Shown: in pieces, positions 17,341 to 26,176 of the stretch
Layout of the letters: each line of letters opens with the position of its first letter
Numbering within the stretch: position 1 is the first letter of the stretch
Source: Kitasatospora cinereorecta
Lineage (GTDB): Bacteria; Actinomycetota; Actinomycetes; Streptomycetales; Streptomycetaceae
Direction: 5' to 3'
DNA: 64,000 nucleotides
NCBI RefSeq assembly: GCF_024172095.1
Contig: NZ_JAMZDX010000001.1
Coordinates: 1,315,001-1,379,000 of the forward strand
Translations under genes and position numbers: made by a program
The notes under the pieces: model-generated
Seen by the model: only the letters and a program-made list of their open reading frames with translations
What the model was told of the DNA's origin: nothing
The model's database searches: none

Positions 17341-18059
17341 TCGAAGCTCACCCCGGCGATCTTGGACTGGAACGCCTGCGCGTGACCGGCGACGGTCTCG
17401 GCGTGGTCGTGCATCATCCGGGCGTGGTCGTCGAGGGCGTCCGGGTCGATCCGGAAACCGGTGCCGCCACCGCCGCCGCTCACCCCGAGCGCGGACTCCG
17501 CCGCCTGGAACACCAGCCCGGACACGGCGTTCGCCACGGTGTCGATCAACGGTTCGATCGCGGCCTCGACCACCTGGGCGATGATGTACTGCTCCAGTTG
17601 CTGTTCCAGGTAGTTGATCAGGCGCTTCGCGGTCTCCTCGATCAGGATGACGGCGGCCTCGGCCGCGCCGAAGGTGGCCACCGCGGCGGCCTGATCGGCG
17701 ACGAACGCCGCAGCCAGACCGATGAGTTCACCTATCGTCTCGACCTTCATCGCCACGATCACGTCGGCCGCGACGTCCAGCGCGTCCGCCACCACGTGGC
17801 AGGCCTGCACCAGTTGGGTGAGGTGCTGCTCGGAGACCGACGCCCACTTGGCGAGCAGTGCCTCGTAGGAGGCTCCCTCGTACGCCTGGCCCAGCTGGTG
17901 GACCGTTGCGGTGGACTCCTGGTGCGCGGACTCCACGTTCTGTGCGAACTCCCGTACGTGCGAGGCGAACTCCCGCACGCTGTCCTCGTTCACCGTCGGC
18001 CAGTTGATACCGATGAACGACAGAAACGACACCACTTCGCCAGGCAGCTCTATTGCCAC
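17337..18059 (-). CDS. WXG100-like / CpnT N-terminal-type secretion partner
   Basis: This 240-aa protein has an N-terminal helical hairpin (WPTVNEDSVREFASHVREFA, then GASYEALLAKWASVSEQHL). It continues with Ala/Val-rich helices (ETIGELIGLAAAFVADQAAA, then RLINYLEQQLEQYIIAQVVE). This is the layout of the CpnT-like N-terminal domain that targets toxins to type VII (ESX) secretion in actinobacteria. A Gly-rich stretch and a WXG-like helical tail (DDHARMMHDHAETVAGHAQA) follow. The GTG at 18059 has GGGGGAGGA upstream. Its TGA overlaps the rhs ATG (ATGA), so the two are coupled. Such domains are often fused to the toxin; here they are separate proteins. Confidence 0.75.
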   Translation of the reverse strand: MAIELPGEVVSFLSFIGINWPTVNEDSVREFASHVREFAQNVESAHQESTATVHQLGQAYEGASYEALLAKWASVSEQHLTQLVQACHVVADALDVAADVIVAMKVETIGELIGLAAAFVADQAAAVATFGAAEAAVILIEETAKRLINYLEQQLEQYIIAQVVEAAIEPLIDTVANAVSGLVFQAAESALGVSGGGGGTGFRIDPDALDDHARMMHDHAETVAGHAQAFQSKIAGVSFE

Positions 18060-18266
18060 GACGCGTCCTCCCCCGACGGTGACCAGATGCGGTCAAGACC
18101 GTAGTGCAGGACGGTGTCCGAGGCTCATCGTTTGGCGCAATTATCACTGCCTCGCGGCCAGTTGGAGATCGGGCCCGGCGAGTCGGTCGAGCGTGTCCCG
18201 CCGTGCCGCGGGGCGGGGAGCGGTGGCACGGTAGCGGGGCACGTAACGTGCGGTTCCCGGTTCCGG
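18060..18266. promoter_or_regulatory. intergenic region: toxin-operon promoter and TerD-side hairpins
   Basis: An AT-rich patch on the minus strand gives a -10-like GATAAT at 18140-18145, about 80 bases before the WXG-like gene, with no clear -35. Nearer the terD-like stop are two inverted repeats: CCGTGCC (18201-18207) with GGCACGG (18225-18231), and GCACGT-A-ACGTGC at 18239-18251. They may act as the terD-like terminator. Confidence 0.4.
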
Positions 18267-19472
18267 TCAGAGCATCGAGGCGGCCGGCTTCACCATGGCG
18301 CGGGCGGTCTTGGCGTCCACGTACTCGCCGATCGCGGTCATCACCCACTCGCCGGAGAACTGGCGGACCAGCTTGCACATCGCCACGCCGGTGCGCGCCT
18401 CGGCGTGGGTGAGGTCGAAGCGGACCAGTTCCTCGCCGCTGGAGGCGTCCAGCAGGCGGCAGTAGGCGTTCTTGACGTCGGTGAACTTCTGGCCGGAGAA
18501 GGAGTTCACCACGAAGACCAGGCCGCAGACCTCGGCCGGGACGCCCTCCAGGTGGACGGTGATCGCCTCGTCGTCGCCGGCGCCCTCGCCGGTGAGGTTG
18601 TCGCCCGAGTGGACGATCGCGCCGTTGAAGATGGACAGCTTCATGAACCAGGCCGTCTCGACCTTGTTGCGCTGGGCGTCGAAGGCGATCACCGAGGCGT
18701 CCAGGTCGATGTTGCGGCCCCGGCCGGCCGGCTCCCAGCCGAGGCCCATCCGGACCGAGGCGAGGAAGGGCTTGCCGTTCTTCTCCAGCGAGACGGAGCC
18801 GCCCTTGACCAGGTTGACCCGGCCCTTGTCCAGGGTGATCCGGCCGACCGCCGGCGGCGCGGAGGGCATCGGCGGCGGCCCGGCGGATGCGGCGGAGGGA
18901 GCTGCGGGGGCCGGGGGAGCAGTGGTGGGAGCGGTGGCCGCGGGGGTGGCGGGGGTGGCGGCGGGCTCGTCCTCCACGGTGACGCCGAAGTCGGTGGCGA
19001 TGCCGGCCAGCCCGTTGGCGTAGCCCTGGCCGACCGCGCGGACCTTCCACTCGCTGCCGCGGCGGTAGACCTCGACCACCACCAGCGCGGTCTCCCGGCT
19101 GAGCCGGGGCGGGGTGAAGGTGACCAGCTCGCGGCCGGTGTCGGCGTCGCGGACGGTGGCGGTGGGCTCGGTGCCGGCGAAGGTGGCGGACGCGTCGTCC
19201 AGGCTGGCGGTCACCACGATCTTGCTGATGTCGCCGGGGACGGCGGCGGTGTCCACGGTGATCGCGTCCGGCGTGCCGCCGGAGGCCGGCCGGTGGGTGA
19301 CCCCGGGGCCGTTCGGGGCGTTGAAGAAGACGAAGTCGGCGTCGGAGCGCACCTTGCCGGCGTCGGTCAGCAGCAGGCCGGAGACGTCCAGCCGCTTGGG
19401 CGCCGTCACCTCGACCGTCACTCTCGAGGCCGCGAGCGGCGCATTTCCACCCTGCGTCAGGACCGTCGTCAC
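18267..19472 (-). CDS. tandem TerD-domain protein
   Basis: This 401-aa cytoplasmic protein carries two TerD-type beta-sandwich domains. The first is residues 1-165 (SDADFVFFNAPNGPGVTHRP; ALVVVEVYRRGSEWKVRAVG). The second is about 205-401 (ITLDKGRVNLVKGGSVSLEK; ETAWFMKLSIFNGAIVHSGD; ARTGVAMCKLVRQFSGEWVM). They are joined by a 40-residue Pro/Ala/Thr linker. TerD domains bind Ca2+ and belong to the tellurite/stress response network, widely expanded in Streptomyces. No other ter genes are nearby. The GTG at 19472 is preceded by GGAGGAG. Confidence 0.88.
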   Translation of the reverse strand: MTTVLTQGGNAPLAASRVTVEVTAPKRLDVSGLLLTDAGKVRSDADFVFFNAPNGPGVTHRPASGGTPDAITVDTAAVPGDISKIVVTASLDDASATFAGTEPTATVRDADTGRELVTFTPPRLSRETALVVVEVYRRGSEWKVRAVGQGYANGLAGIATDFGVTVEDEPAATPATPAATAPTTAPPAPAAPSAASAGPPPMPSAPPAVGRITLDKGRVNLVKGGSVSLEKNGKPFLASVRMGLGWEPAGRGRNIDLDASVIAFDAQRNKVETAWFMKLSIFNGAIVHSGDNLTGEGAGDDEAITVHLEGVPAEVCGLVFVVNSFSGQKFTDVKNAYCRLLDASSGEELVRFDLTHAEARTGVAMCKLVRQFSGEWVMTAIGEYVDAKTARAMVKPAASML

Positions 19473-19627
19473 CGTGCTCCTCCTCGACCTGCCGGGCCCC
19501 GCGCCCGGCCTGCCCGCCTCTGCCGCACTCACCCTAGCCAACCGGGTGCCGCAACGGCAGTGACCTGACGGTACGCCGCGAGCGGAAGTGCTTGCCCGGC
19601 CCGGTGGCGCTGGGAAAGCATGCAGGA

Positions 19628-22111
19628 ATGCCAGCTCTGCAACGTACCGAAGCGACCCTGCGCGCCGGCCTGCTCGACGTCCGCTCCTACACCGTGGACC
19701 TCGACCTGACCCGCGGCGGCGAGGTGTTCGGCAGTACCACCGTGATCCGGTTCGACTGCGCCGAGCCCGGCGCGGACGCCTTCGTCGACCTCGAACCGGC
19801 CGCACTGCACCGGGTCGAGCTCAACGGTCGGCCGCTCGACCCGGCCGGCCTCGACGGCAACCGACTGGCCCTGCCCGGCCTGGCCGCCGAGAACGAGCTG
19901 CTGGTCGAGGCGGAGATGCGCTACTCGCGCACCGGCGAGGGCCTGCACCGCTACACCGACCCGGCCGACGGCGAGGTCTACCTGTACGCGACCTGCGGCC
20001 CTGACCTGGCGCCCAAGGTCTTCGCCTGCTTCGACCAGCCCGACCTCAAGGCGCCGATCACCCTGCGCGCCACCCTGCCGCCGCAGTGGACGGCGGTCGC
20101 CAACGGCGCGGTGACCGAATCCGCCGACGGCCGCTGGGAGTTCGCCCCGACCCGGCCGATCTCCACCTACCTGTTCACCGTGGTGGCCGGCCCGCTGCAC
20201 TCGGTCCGCGGCGAGCACGACGGCATTCCGCTCGGCCTGCACGCCCGGCGCTCGCTCGCCGCCGAGCTGGAGCGCGAGGCGGAGGAGATCTTCGAGGTCA
20301 CCCGGGCCTCGTTCGACCGGCTGCACGAGCTGTTCGACGAGCGCTACCCGTTCGGCGAGTACCACCAGGCGTTCGTGCCCGAGTTCAACTGGGGCGCGAT
20401 GGAGAACCCGGGCTGCGTGGTGTTCCGCGACGAGATGCTGTTCCGCTCGGAGCCGACCGACGCCGACCGGGAGAGCCGGGCCATGGTGATCTGCCACGAG
20501 ATGGCCCACATGTGGTTCGGCGACCTGGTCACCATGCGCTGGTGGGACGACCTCTGGCTGAACGAGTCCTTCGCCGAGATGCTCGGCTACCGGGTCGCCG
20601 CCGAGGCCACCCGCTTCAACGGCGCCTGGACCGGCTTCGCGGTCAAGCGCAAGGGCTGGGGCTACGACGCCGACCAGCGCGGCTCCACCCACCCGGTGGC
20701 CGGCAACGGCACGCAGAGCGTCGCCGAGGCCGTGGTCAACTTCGACGGCATCTCGTACGCCAAGGGCGCCTCGGTGCTCCGCCAGCTGGTCGCCTGGCTC
20801 GGCGACGAGGCCTTCTTCCGCGGCATCAACGCCTACTTCGCCCGGCACCGGTACGGCAACGCCGAGCTCGCCGACTTCCTGGCCGCGCTGGCCGAGGCCA
20901 GCGGCCGGGACGTGCACGGCTGGGCCGAGGCCTGGCTGCGCACCAGCGGCGTCGACACCCTGCGGGTGGAGACCGAGCGCGACAGCGGGAAGCTCCGCTC
21001 GGTCACCGTGGTCAACGAGGGCAGCCGGCCGCACCTGATCCGGGTCGGCGCGTACGCCATGGTCGAGCCCTACCTGCGGGCCTGGCCCGGCGCGGCCGTC
21101 GAGGTGCCGGCCGGCGGCCGGGTGGCCGTACCGGAACTCCTCGACGACCAGCCCGAGCTGATCGTCCCCAACCACGGCGACCTCACCTGGGCCAAGCTCC
21201 GGCTGGACGACCGCTCCCGCGAGGTGCTCACCGCCTCGCTCGGCGACATCGAGGACGAGCAGACCCGGGCGCTGCTCTGGGAGCACGCCCGCGACCTGGT
21301 CCGCGACGGGGAGCTGACGCCCGCCGCGTACCTGGAGATGGTCGAGCGGCACCTGCCCGGCGAGAGCGCGGTCAGCATCGTCGAGGCGGTGCTCGCCTTC
21401 GCCGCGGATAACGCGGCCGGCCGGTACCTTGACCCCGACGCGCGGCCCGACGCGATCGCCGTGGTCTCCCGCACCGCCCGCGCCCTGCTGCGCCGCGAGG
21501 GCGTCGGACAGAGCCTGCGGCTCGCCGCGCTGCGCGCCGCGGTGGAGAGCTCGGCGAACGCGGCCGACCTCGACGAACTGCGTGGCTGGCTGGTCGGCGA
21601 GGGCCTGCCCGCCGGCCTCGCGCTCAGCCCCGAGCTGCGCTGGTCGGCGATGGCCCGGCTGGCGGCCAAGGGTGCGGCGGGCGAGACCGAGATCGCGGTG
21701 GAGCTGCTGCGCGACCCCGGCACCGAGGCCGAGCTGGGCGCGGCCCGGGCCCGGGCCGCCCGGTCGGAGCCGGAGGCCAAGGAGCGGGCCTGGCAGGAGA
21801 TGTTCACCGACGGCACGCTCTCCAACCACCTGCTGCGGGCGACCGCCGAGGGCTTCTGGCGCTCGGGTGAGGAGGAGCTCCAGCAGCGGTACGTGCGGCG
21901 CTACTTCGCCGAGCTGCCGGGTGCGGGCGGGCGCGGGGACACGGTGGCGCGGGTGCTCGGGCACGCGCTGTTCCCGAAGAGCCGGGCGACCGCGGAGACG
22001 CTCGCCCTCGCGGAGGAGTGCCTGCGGCAGTCGGAGCTGACGCCGTCCGTCCGGCGGGTGCTGGCCGACGAGACCGACGACCTGCGCCGCGCCCACCGGG
22101 TCCGCGGCTAG
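19628..22111 (+). CDS. pepN: aminopeptidase N (M1 zinc metallopeptidase)
   Basis: This 827-aa protein has the M1 family hallmarks in order: the substrate-binding GAMEN motif at about 256-260 (NWGAMENPGC), then the zinc site HEMAHMWFGD at about 290 with the third ligand Glu in WLNESFAE. The C-terminal half is the helical ERAP1-like domain. It removes N-terminal residues from peptides in the cytoplasm. The length fits Streptomyces PepN. It is divergent from the TerD-like gene and is followed by a very strong hairpin terminator. Confidence 0.95.
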   Translation: MPALQRTEATLRAGLLDVRSYTVDLDLTRGGEVFGSTTVIRFDCAEPGADAFVDLEPAALHRVELNGRPLDPAGLDGNRLALPGLAAENELLVEAEMRYSRTGEGLHRYTDPADGEVYLYATCGPDLAPKVFACFDQPDLKAPITLRATLPPQWTAVANGAVTESADGRWEFAPTRPISTYLFTVVAGPLHSVRGEHDGIPLGLHARRSLAAELEREAEEIFEVTRASFDRLHELFDERYPFGEYHQAFVPEFNWGAMENPGCVVFRDEMLFRSEPTDADRESRAMVICHEMAHMWFGDLVTMRWWDDLWLNESFAEMLGYRVAAEATRFNGAWTGFAVKRKGWGYDADQRGSTHPVAGNGTQSVAEAVVNFDGISYAKGASVLRQLVAWLGDEAFFRGINAYFARHRYGNAELADFLAALAEASGRDVHGWAEAWLRTSGVDTLRVETERDSGKLRSVTVVNEGSRPHLIRVGAYAMVEPYLRAWPGAAVEVPAGGRVAVPELLDDQPELIVPNHGDLTWAKLRLDDRSREVLTASLGDIEDEQTRALLWEHARDLVRDGELTPAAYLEMVERHLPGESAVSIVEAVLAFAADNAAGRYLDPDARPDAIAVVSRTARALLRREGVGQSLRLAALRAAVESSANAADLDELRGWLVGEGLPAGLALSPELRWSAMARLAAKGAAGETEIAVELLRDPGTEAELGAARARAARSEPEAKERAWQEMFTDGTLSNHLLRATAEGFWRSGEEELQQRYVRRYFAELPGAGGRGDTVARVLGHALFPKSRATAETLALAEECLRQSELTPSVRRVLADETDDLRRAHRVRG

Positions 22112-22131
22112 GTCGGGGTAGGTCCCGGATT

Positions 22132-22165
22132 GCCGCGGCGCGCGGATCTCCCCGCGCGCCGCGGC
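22132..22165. terminator. bidirectional hairpin terminator after pepN
   Basis: Perfect 14-bp arms (GCCGCGGCGCGCGG, 22132-22145, and its complement at 22152-22165) flank a six-base loop. The hairpin sits between pepN and the convergent membrane-anchored protein gene and abuts the latter's stop. Confidence 0.85.
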
Positions 22166-22167
22166 GC

Positions 22168-23130
22168 TCACCAGGCGGGGAAGCCGCCCCGGGCGGCGAC
22201 CGCGTGCGGGTCGTCGGTCAGGGCGAAGGCCGAGGCGGTCCAGGTCTCGGCGGGCGTGGTGGGGCCGGCGGCGGGGACGGCGCCGGTGACCGAGAAGGTG
22301 TAGGTGCCGGGGCCGAGGTCCGGGCCGGGCAGGACGGTGAAGCGGTAGACCAGGGTGTCCCGGTCGAGCGCCACCGTGACCACGGTGCCGGGCAGGTCGG
22401 TCCACGGCGTGGTGCCGGGCAGCGCGTCCGGCCGGCGCAGCCGGAACTCCACCTGCAGCGCGGTCAGCCGGGTGCCGACGGTCAGTTCGACGGTGTGCCG
22501 GTTGCCGGAGCGGCCCAGCGCCTCCACCGCGGCGGTGCCCGCGAAGGCGGTGTCCGGCGCGGTGGGCTTCGGCGTGGTCGGAGTCGTGGCGGTGGGCTTC
22601 GCCGTGGTGGGCGTCGGGGCGACCGGGGTGGCACCGGCCGGCCCGCCGGTGGGTGCCGGCGTGGCGGACGGCGAGGGCGAGGCCGCGGCGGTCTCCTGGG
22701 CCGGGTCGGGGGCCGAGGTGCTCGGCGCGGCGCTGGTGGCGCCGGCCGGGCGGGCGGCCACCTTGCCGGCGGTGGCGGACGGTCGCGCGCCGGGCAGGGC
22801 GGTGGCGCTCGCGGCGGTGTCGGCCAGGGCCGGGCGGTCCGGTCCGGTCGGGGCGGGGGAGGGCGACTCGGCGGCGTCGGCGGCCTGGTCGGCGCTGGGC
22901 ACCGGCGGGCTGGCGCCGACCGAGGTGCCGGGCCGCCGGCCGACCTGCTGCTGCTCGTTCAGCAGCCAGGTGGTGGCGAGGCTGATCCCGACCACGGTGG
23001 ACATCGCCATCGCCGCCCCGGAGAAGCGCAGGGTCGGCAGGCGCAACCGGCCGCCGAACGGCTTCGGCCGACCGTGCCGGCCGTGCCGGACGGTGTCGTG
23101 CACCGCCCTGGAGTGCTCGCGGAGCGCCAC
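22168..23130 (-). CDS. single-pass membrane protein with Pro/Ala/Thr stalk and Ig-like C-terminus
   Basis: This 320-aa protein of unknown function has a basic cytoplasmic N-terminus (about 35 residues) and one transmembrane helix (about 36-57, GAAMAMSTVVGISLATTWLL). A 120-residue extracellular linker rich in Ala, Pro, Thr and Ser follows. The C-terminal domain of about 120 residues reads as beta-sandwich (HTVELTVGTRLTALQVEFRL; GTVVTVALDRDTLVYRFTVL). The GTG at 23130 has GAGGGAGGGG upstream. The layout suggests a surface or cell-envelope protein. Confidence 0.7.
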   Translation of the reverse strand: MALREHSRAVHDTVRHGRHGRPKPFGGRLRLPTLRFSGAAMAMSTVVGISLATTWLLNEQQQVGRRPGTSVGASPPVPSADQAADAAESPSPAPTGPDRPALADTAASATALPGARPSATAGKVAARPAGATSAAPSTSAPDPAQETAAASPSPSATPAPTGGPAGATPVAPTPTTAKPTATTPTTPKPTAPDTAFAGTAAVEALGRSGNRHTVELTVGTRLTALQVEFRLRRPDALPGTTPWTDLPGTVVTVALDRDTLVYRFTVLPGPDLGPGTYTFSVTGAVPAAGPTTPAETWTASAFALTDDPHAVAARGGFPAW

Positions 23131-23279
23131 CCCGGTTCCCCTCCCTCGCTGTGTCGGACGAGACTACCAGCGACCGGCGGACGTGCCGCCAGACCCGTGA
23201 CCGATCGGATACGGGACGGGCGAGTCCCATGGGGCCGACGGGAGTTGACGCACAGTCGGATTCCCGGCGGGCGGTCGCG

Positions 23280-23316
23280 TTGCAACCCCTTGCAACCCTT
23301 GCCGGAAGGATTCCGG
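23280..23316. promoter_or_regulatory. direct and inverted repeats upstream of the SsgA-like gene
   Basis: TTGCAACCC occurs twice with a 10-base period (23280-23288 and 23290-23298). It is followed by a perfect dyad CCGGAA-GGA-TTCCGG (23302-23316) that ends 45 bases before the SsgA-like start. The period of one helical turn and the adjacent dyad suggest regulator binding sites. The region is divergent and could act on either gene. Confidence 0.45.
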
Positions 23317-23360
23317 TGGCGGAGTCTTGGTCGGTACCCAGCCGCTTCGGAGAGACCGTC

Positions 23361-23861
23361 ATGCCGCGCGACCCGCTGTCCGCCTCCTCCCGCCAGCCCC
23401 TCGCCGCCACCCCCACGGGCGACGAACCGGGCCGGCCCACCGCACCCCCGGCGGTGGTCGAGGAGGTCCTGACCCTGCGGATCGCGCTCGAGCAGGACCT
23501 GGTGGGAGAGGTGCGCACCCGCTTCCGGTACGACGCCGAGCGTCCGTACGAGGTGCGTCTCACCTTCCACCTGGGGCGGCCCGACGAGGCGGACTGGGTC
23601 TTCTCTCGTGAACTGCTCCGGGACGGCCTGGAGTCGCTGAGCGGCCAGGGCGACATCAAGCTCTGGCCCGCGTACTGCCCGTGCCACGGGTCGACCCTGC
23701 ACCTCGCCCTGGAGTCCCCGCACGGCAGCGCCCTGCTGGAGGCGTCCAAGCCGCGGGTGCGGGCCTGGCTGCTGCGCACGTACGAGGCGGTGCCGGCCGG
23801 GCAGGAGTCGGTCGGACTGCCGACCGACGATCAGCTGGCGGAGCTGCTGGCCGGCGGCTGA
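23361..23861 (+). CDS. SsgA family sporulation/cell division regulator (SALP)
   Basis: This 166-aa protein aligns by eye with SsgA-like proteins: RTRFRYDAERPYEVRLTFHL, EADWVFSRELLRDGLESLSG, GDIKLWPAYC, STLHLALESPHGSALLEASK and VRAWLLRTYEAVPAGQES. A 30-residue Pro/Ala/Ser N-terminal extension precedes the core. SALPs are confined to sporulating actinomycetes and guide septum placement and spore-wall morphogenesis. Which paralogue this is cannot be decided here. The ATG at 23361 follows GGAGAG. Its last 31 bases overlap the convergent GAF regulator gene. Confidence 0.9.
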   Translation: MPRDPLSASSRQPLAATPTGDEPGRPTAPPAVVEEVLTLRIALEQDLVGEVRTRFRYDAERPYEVRLTFHLGRPDEADWVFSRELLRDGLESLSGQGDIKLWPAYCPCHGSTLHLALESPHGSALLEASKPRVRAWLLRTYEAVPAGQESVGLPTDDQLAELLAGG

Positions 23862-25192
23862 CCCCCGCGCGGCCCGGGCAGTCGCTGCGTGCCGGCGGCC
23901 AGCGCGGCGCGCAGCTCGCGGACGGCCGGTGCGGTGGAGCCCGGCAGCAGGTCGTACGGCTCCGGCGGCCCGAGGACGGCGACCTCGGCGGAGGCGGCCA
24001 GCCGGTAGGGCCGGTGGTCGAGCAGGCCGCCGAGGTGGCGGCGCAGCCGGGAGAGTTCGGCGCGCACGGTGACGGTGCGCGCGGGGTCGCCGAACAGTGC
24101 CCCGGCCAGCCGGGCGGCGGTCAGCCCGGCGCGGTCGACGGCCAGCAGCAGCAGGAGTTCGGCGTGGCGCGGGCTCGGGATGTGCGACCAGGTGCCGGCC
24201 GCGCCGGCCAGGTGCAGCTCGGGCCGGTCGGGCCGGCGCAGGTCCAGGGTGATCCGGGTGCCCTCGCCCTGCTCGGCGACCGCGGCGGGCGGGCTGCCGA
24301 GCGGGCGGATCAGCCAGCCGTCGGCGAGCGGTTCGACGGCGCACTCGCCGAGGGTGGGCAGCCACTGGGTGGCGGCGGCGCCCCAGCCCTCGGGCGGCAG
24401 GTGCATCCGGGGCGCGCTGGGCAGTCCGACGGCGGCCGCGGTCCAGCCGGCGCCGTCCACCACCACGGCCGGGCCGGTGAAGCGCGCGAGCAGCGGGCAG
24501 GCGACGGTCCGCAGCCGGTGCAGCGACTCGAGGTGGCGGGCGCGCAGCTCGGTCTCGGCCAGCCGGGCGGCGGTCAGGGTGAGCTGCATCAGGTACGGGG
24601 TGCCCGCGTGGGCCGGGCCGCTGAGGTCGACCACGCCGGCCAGCCGGCCGGTGCGCGGGTCGCGGATCGGCGCGGCGGTGCAGGTCCAGGTCTGGTGGCT
24701 GCGCAGGTAGTGCTCGTAGGAGTGGACCCGGGACGGGGTGGCGGTGCGGACGGCCAGGCCGATGCCGTTGGTGCCGACGTCGTCCTCGGCCCAGCGGGCG
24801 CCCTCCTCGAAGCCGATGCCGCCGGCCTCGCGGCGCAGCCGGCGGTCGCCGTCCAGCCAGAGCAGGTGGCCGCGGGCGTCGGAGACGGCGAGCACCAGCG
24901 GGGTGCCGGCGCCGGGGGCGAGCAGGGTGGTGCGCAGGACCGGCATGACCTCGTCCAGGCCGTTCTCGCGCCGCCGGTGCTCGAGTTCGGCGGGGGGTAT
25001 CCGGTGGACGCTCCGGCCGAGTTCGGGGTCGAGGCCGAGTCGGCGCAGCCGCTCCCAGGAGTCGCCGATCTCGGGGCGGACGTCGTCGCTCTGCGGCGGG
25101 TCGCCGGCCAGGGCGCGCTCGTGGGCGCGGGCCAGCGCGGCGCGGGTGACCGGTCGGAGCCGTCCGGGGGACAGTCGTGTGCTCCGCTGCAT
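23831..25192 (-). CDS. GAF-domain transcriptional regulator (AcoR-like sensor, no AAA+ domain)
   Basis: This protein of about 453 aa has an AcoR-like N-terminal GAF region (SWERLRRLGLDPELGRSVHR; GIGFEEGARWAEDDVGTNGI; HQTWTCTAAPIRDPRTGRLA). The C-terminus is a winged-helix-like domain (HAELLLLLAVDRAGLTAARL; TVTVRAELSRLRRHLGGLLD). It lacks a sigma-54 AAA+ module. In Streptomyces such regulators often control aldehyde or alcohol dehydrogenases, but none is adjacent. The ATG at 25192 has GGGGGCGG before it; an in-frame GTG at 25219 lacks a ribosome site. Confidence 0.82.
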   Translation of the reverse strand: MQRSTRLSPGRLRPVTRAALARAHERALAGDPPQSDDVRPEIGDSWERLRRLGLDPELGRSVHRIPPAELEHRRRENGLDEVMPVLRTTLLAPGAGTPLVLAVSDARGHLLWLDGDRRLRREAGGIGFEEGARWAEDDVGTNGIGLAVRTATPSRVHSYEHYLRSHQTWTCTAAPIRDPRTGRLAGVVDLSGPAHAGTPYLMQLTLTAARLAETELRARHLESLHRLRTVACPLLARFTGPAVVVDGAGWTAAAVGLPSAPRMHLPPEGWGAAATQWLPTLGECAVEPLADGWLIRPLGSPPAAVAEQGEGTRITLDLRRPDRPELHLAGAAGTWSHIPSPRHAELLLLLAVDRAGLTAARLAGALFGDPARTVTVRAELSRLRRHLGGLLDHRPYRLAASAEVAVLGPPEPYDLLPGSTAPAVRELRAALAAGTQRLPGPRGGQPPASSSAS

Positions 25193-25400
25193 TCCGCCCC
25201 CGTCAGTCGAAACGTCCACCGTCGGCAGCCAGGGTAAGGCCGGATCGGACGGACATGCCGGGGGAGGGAAAGAAGTCGTTCCGGACGGTGCGGGTCGGGC
25301 AGACTGGTCGGTTTTCGGTGCGGGAGCTCCGCCGACCTCACCCCGGTCCGCGGCGGTCAGTGATCCGCGTCTCGCATCCGTTCTGGTACATGTTGTCCCT

Positions 25401-26021
25401 GTGTCTCCTTCTGTTCATTCCTCGTTCCTTGCCTACGACGGCAGCGGGATCGACGGCGGTCTCTACACCCGGGTGACCGGGTGGGCCGCCGACGCGCCCG
25501 ACTGGCTCGACCGGCTGGTCACCGTCTGGTCCGACCTCGGCCTCGGGCTCTTCGCCGTCCTGATGCTGTGGGGGTGGTGGCGCGCCCGCGGCGCCGGCCC
25601 CGCGGTGATGGCCCGGGTGCTCGCCGCGCCGGCGATCGTGGTCCTCGCCTACGCGGTGAACTCCGTGTTCAAGAGCCTGATCGAGGAGAACCGGCCGTGC
25701 CGGCAGATCGCCGGCAGCTTCACCCTGGAGGCCTGCCCCGGCGCCGGGGACTGGTCCTTCCCCAGCAACCACGCGGTGATCGCCTTCGCGGCCGCCGCCG
25801 CGCTCTGGTTCGCCGACCGGCGGCTCGGGTGGATCGCCGGCGTCGCCGCCGTGCTGATGGCCGCCTCGCGGGTGTGGGTCGGCGTGCACTACCCGCACGA
25901 CGTGGCGGTCGGCGCGCTGGTCGGGGTCGCGGTGGCCGTACCGGTCGCGCTGCTCGCCGGGCGGGCGGCGCCGGTGGTGGTCCGGCTGCGGGCCGGACGG
26001 CTCGGGCCGGTCCTCGGATAG
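25401..26021 (+). CDS. PAP2-superfamily membrane phosphatase
   Basis: This protein of about 206 aa has roughly five membrane helices and all three phosphatase motifs of the PAP2 family: KSLIEENRP (KxxxxxxRP), PSNH, and SRVWVGVHYPHD (SRxxxxxHxxxD). Such enzymes dephosphorylate lipid phosphates, for example undecaprenyl pyrophosphate, at the outer face of the membrane. The start is uncertain: the GTG at 25401 is the best in-frame choice but has no clear ribosome site. Confidence 0.85.
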   Translation: MSPSVHSSFLAYDGSGIDGGLYTRVTGWAADAPDWLDRLVTVWSDLGLGLFAVLMLWGWWRARGAGPAVMARVLAAPAIVVLAYAVNSVFKSLIEENRPCRQIAGSFTLEACPGAGDWSFPSNHAVIAFAAAAALWFADRRLGWIAGVAAVLMAASRVWVGVHYPHDVAVGALVGVAVAVPVALLAGRAAPVVVRLRAGRLGPVLG

Positions 26022-26176
26022 CGGGCGGTTCCCCCCGGTGGCGGCCGGTCGGTCCTCGGGTGGACCGGCCGGCCGTCGGCATACGGGGCGGCCTGAGGGC
26101 CTCTTGTGCGGGCCGTCACCCGGGGAGAGCATGTGAAGCCTGGCCGCCAGGTACCCGCACCGCGGAGGGATGCCCC

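Noticed and set aside
13091-19472. Prophage or integrated island carrying the toxin genes
   Set aside because: No integrase, attachment repeats, phage structural genes or base-composition shift are visible around the toxin operon.
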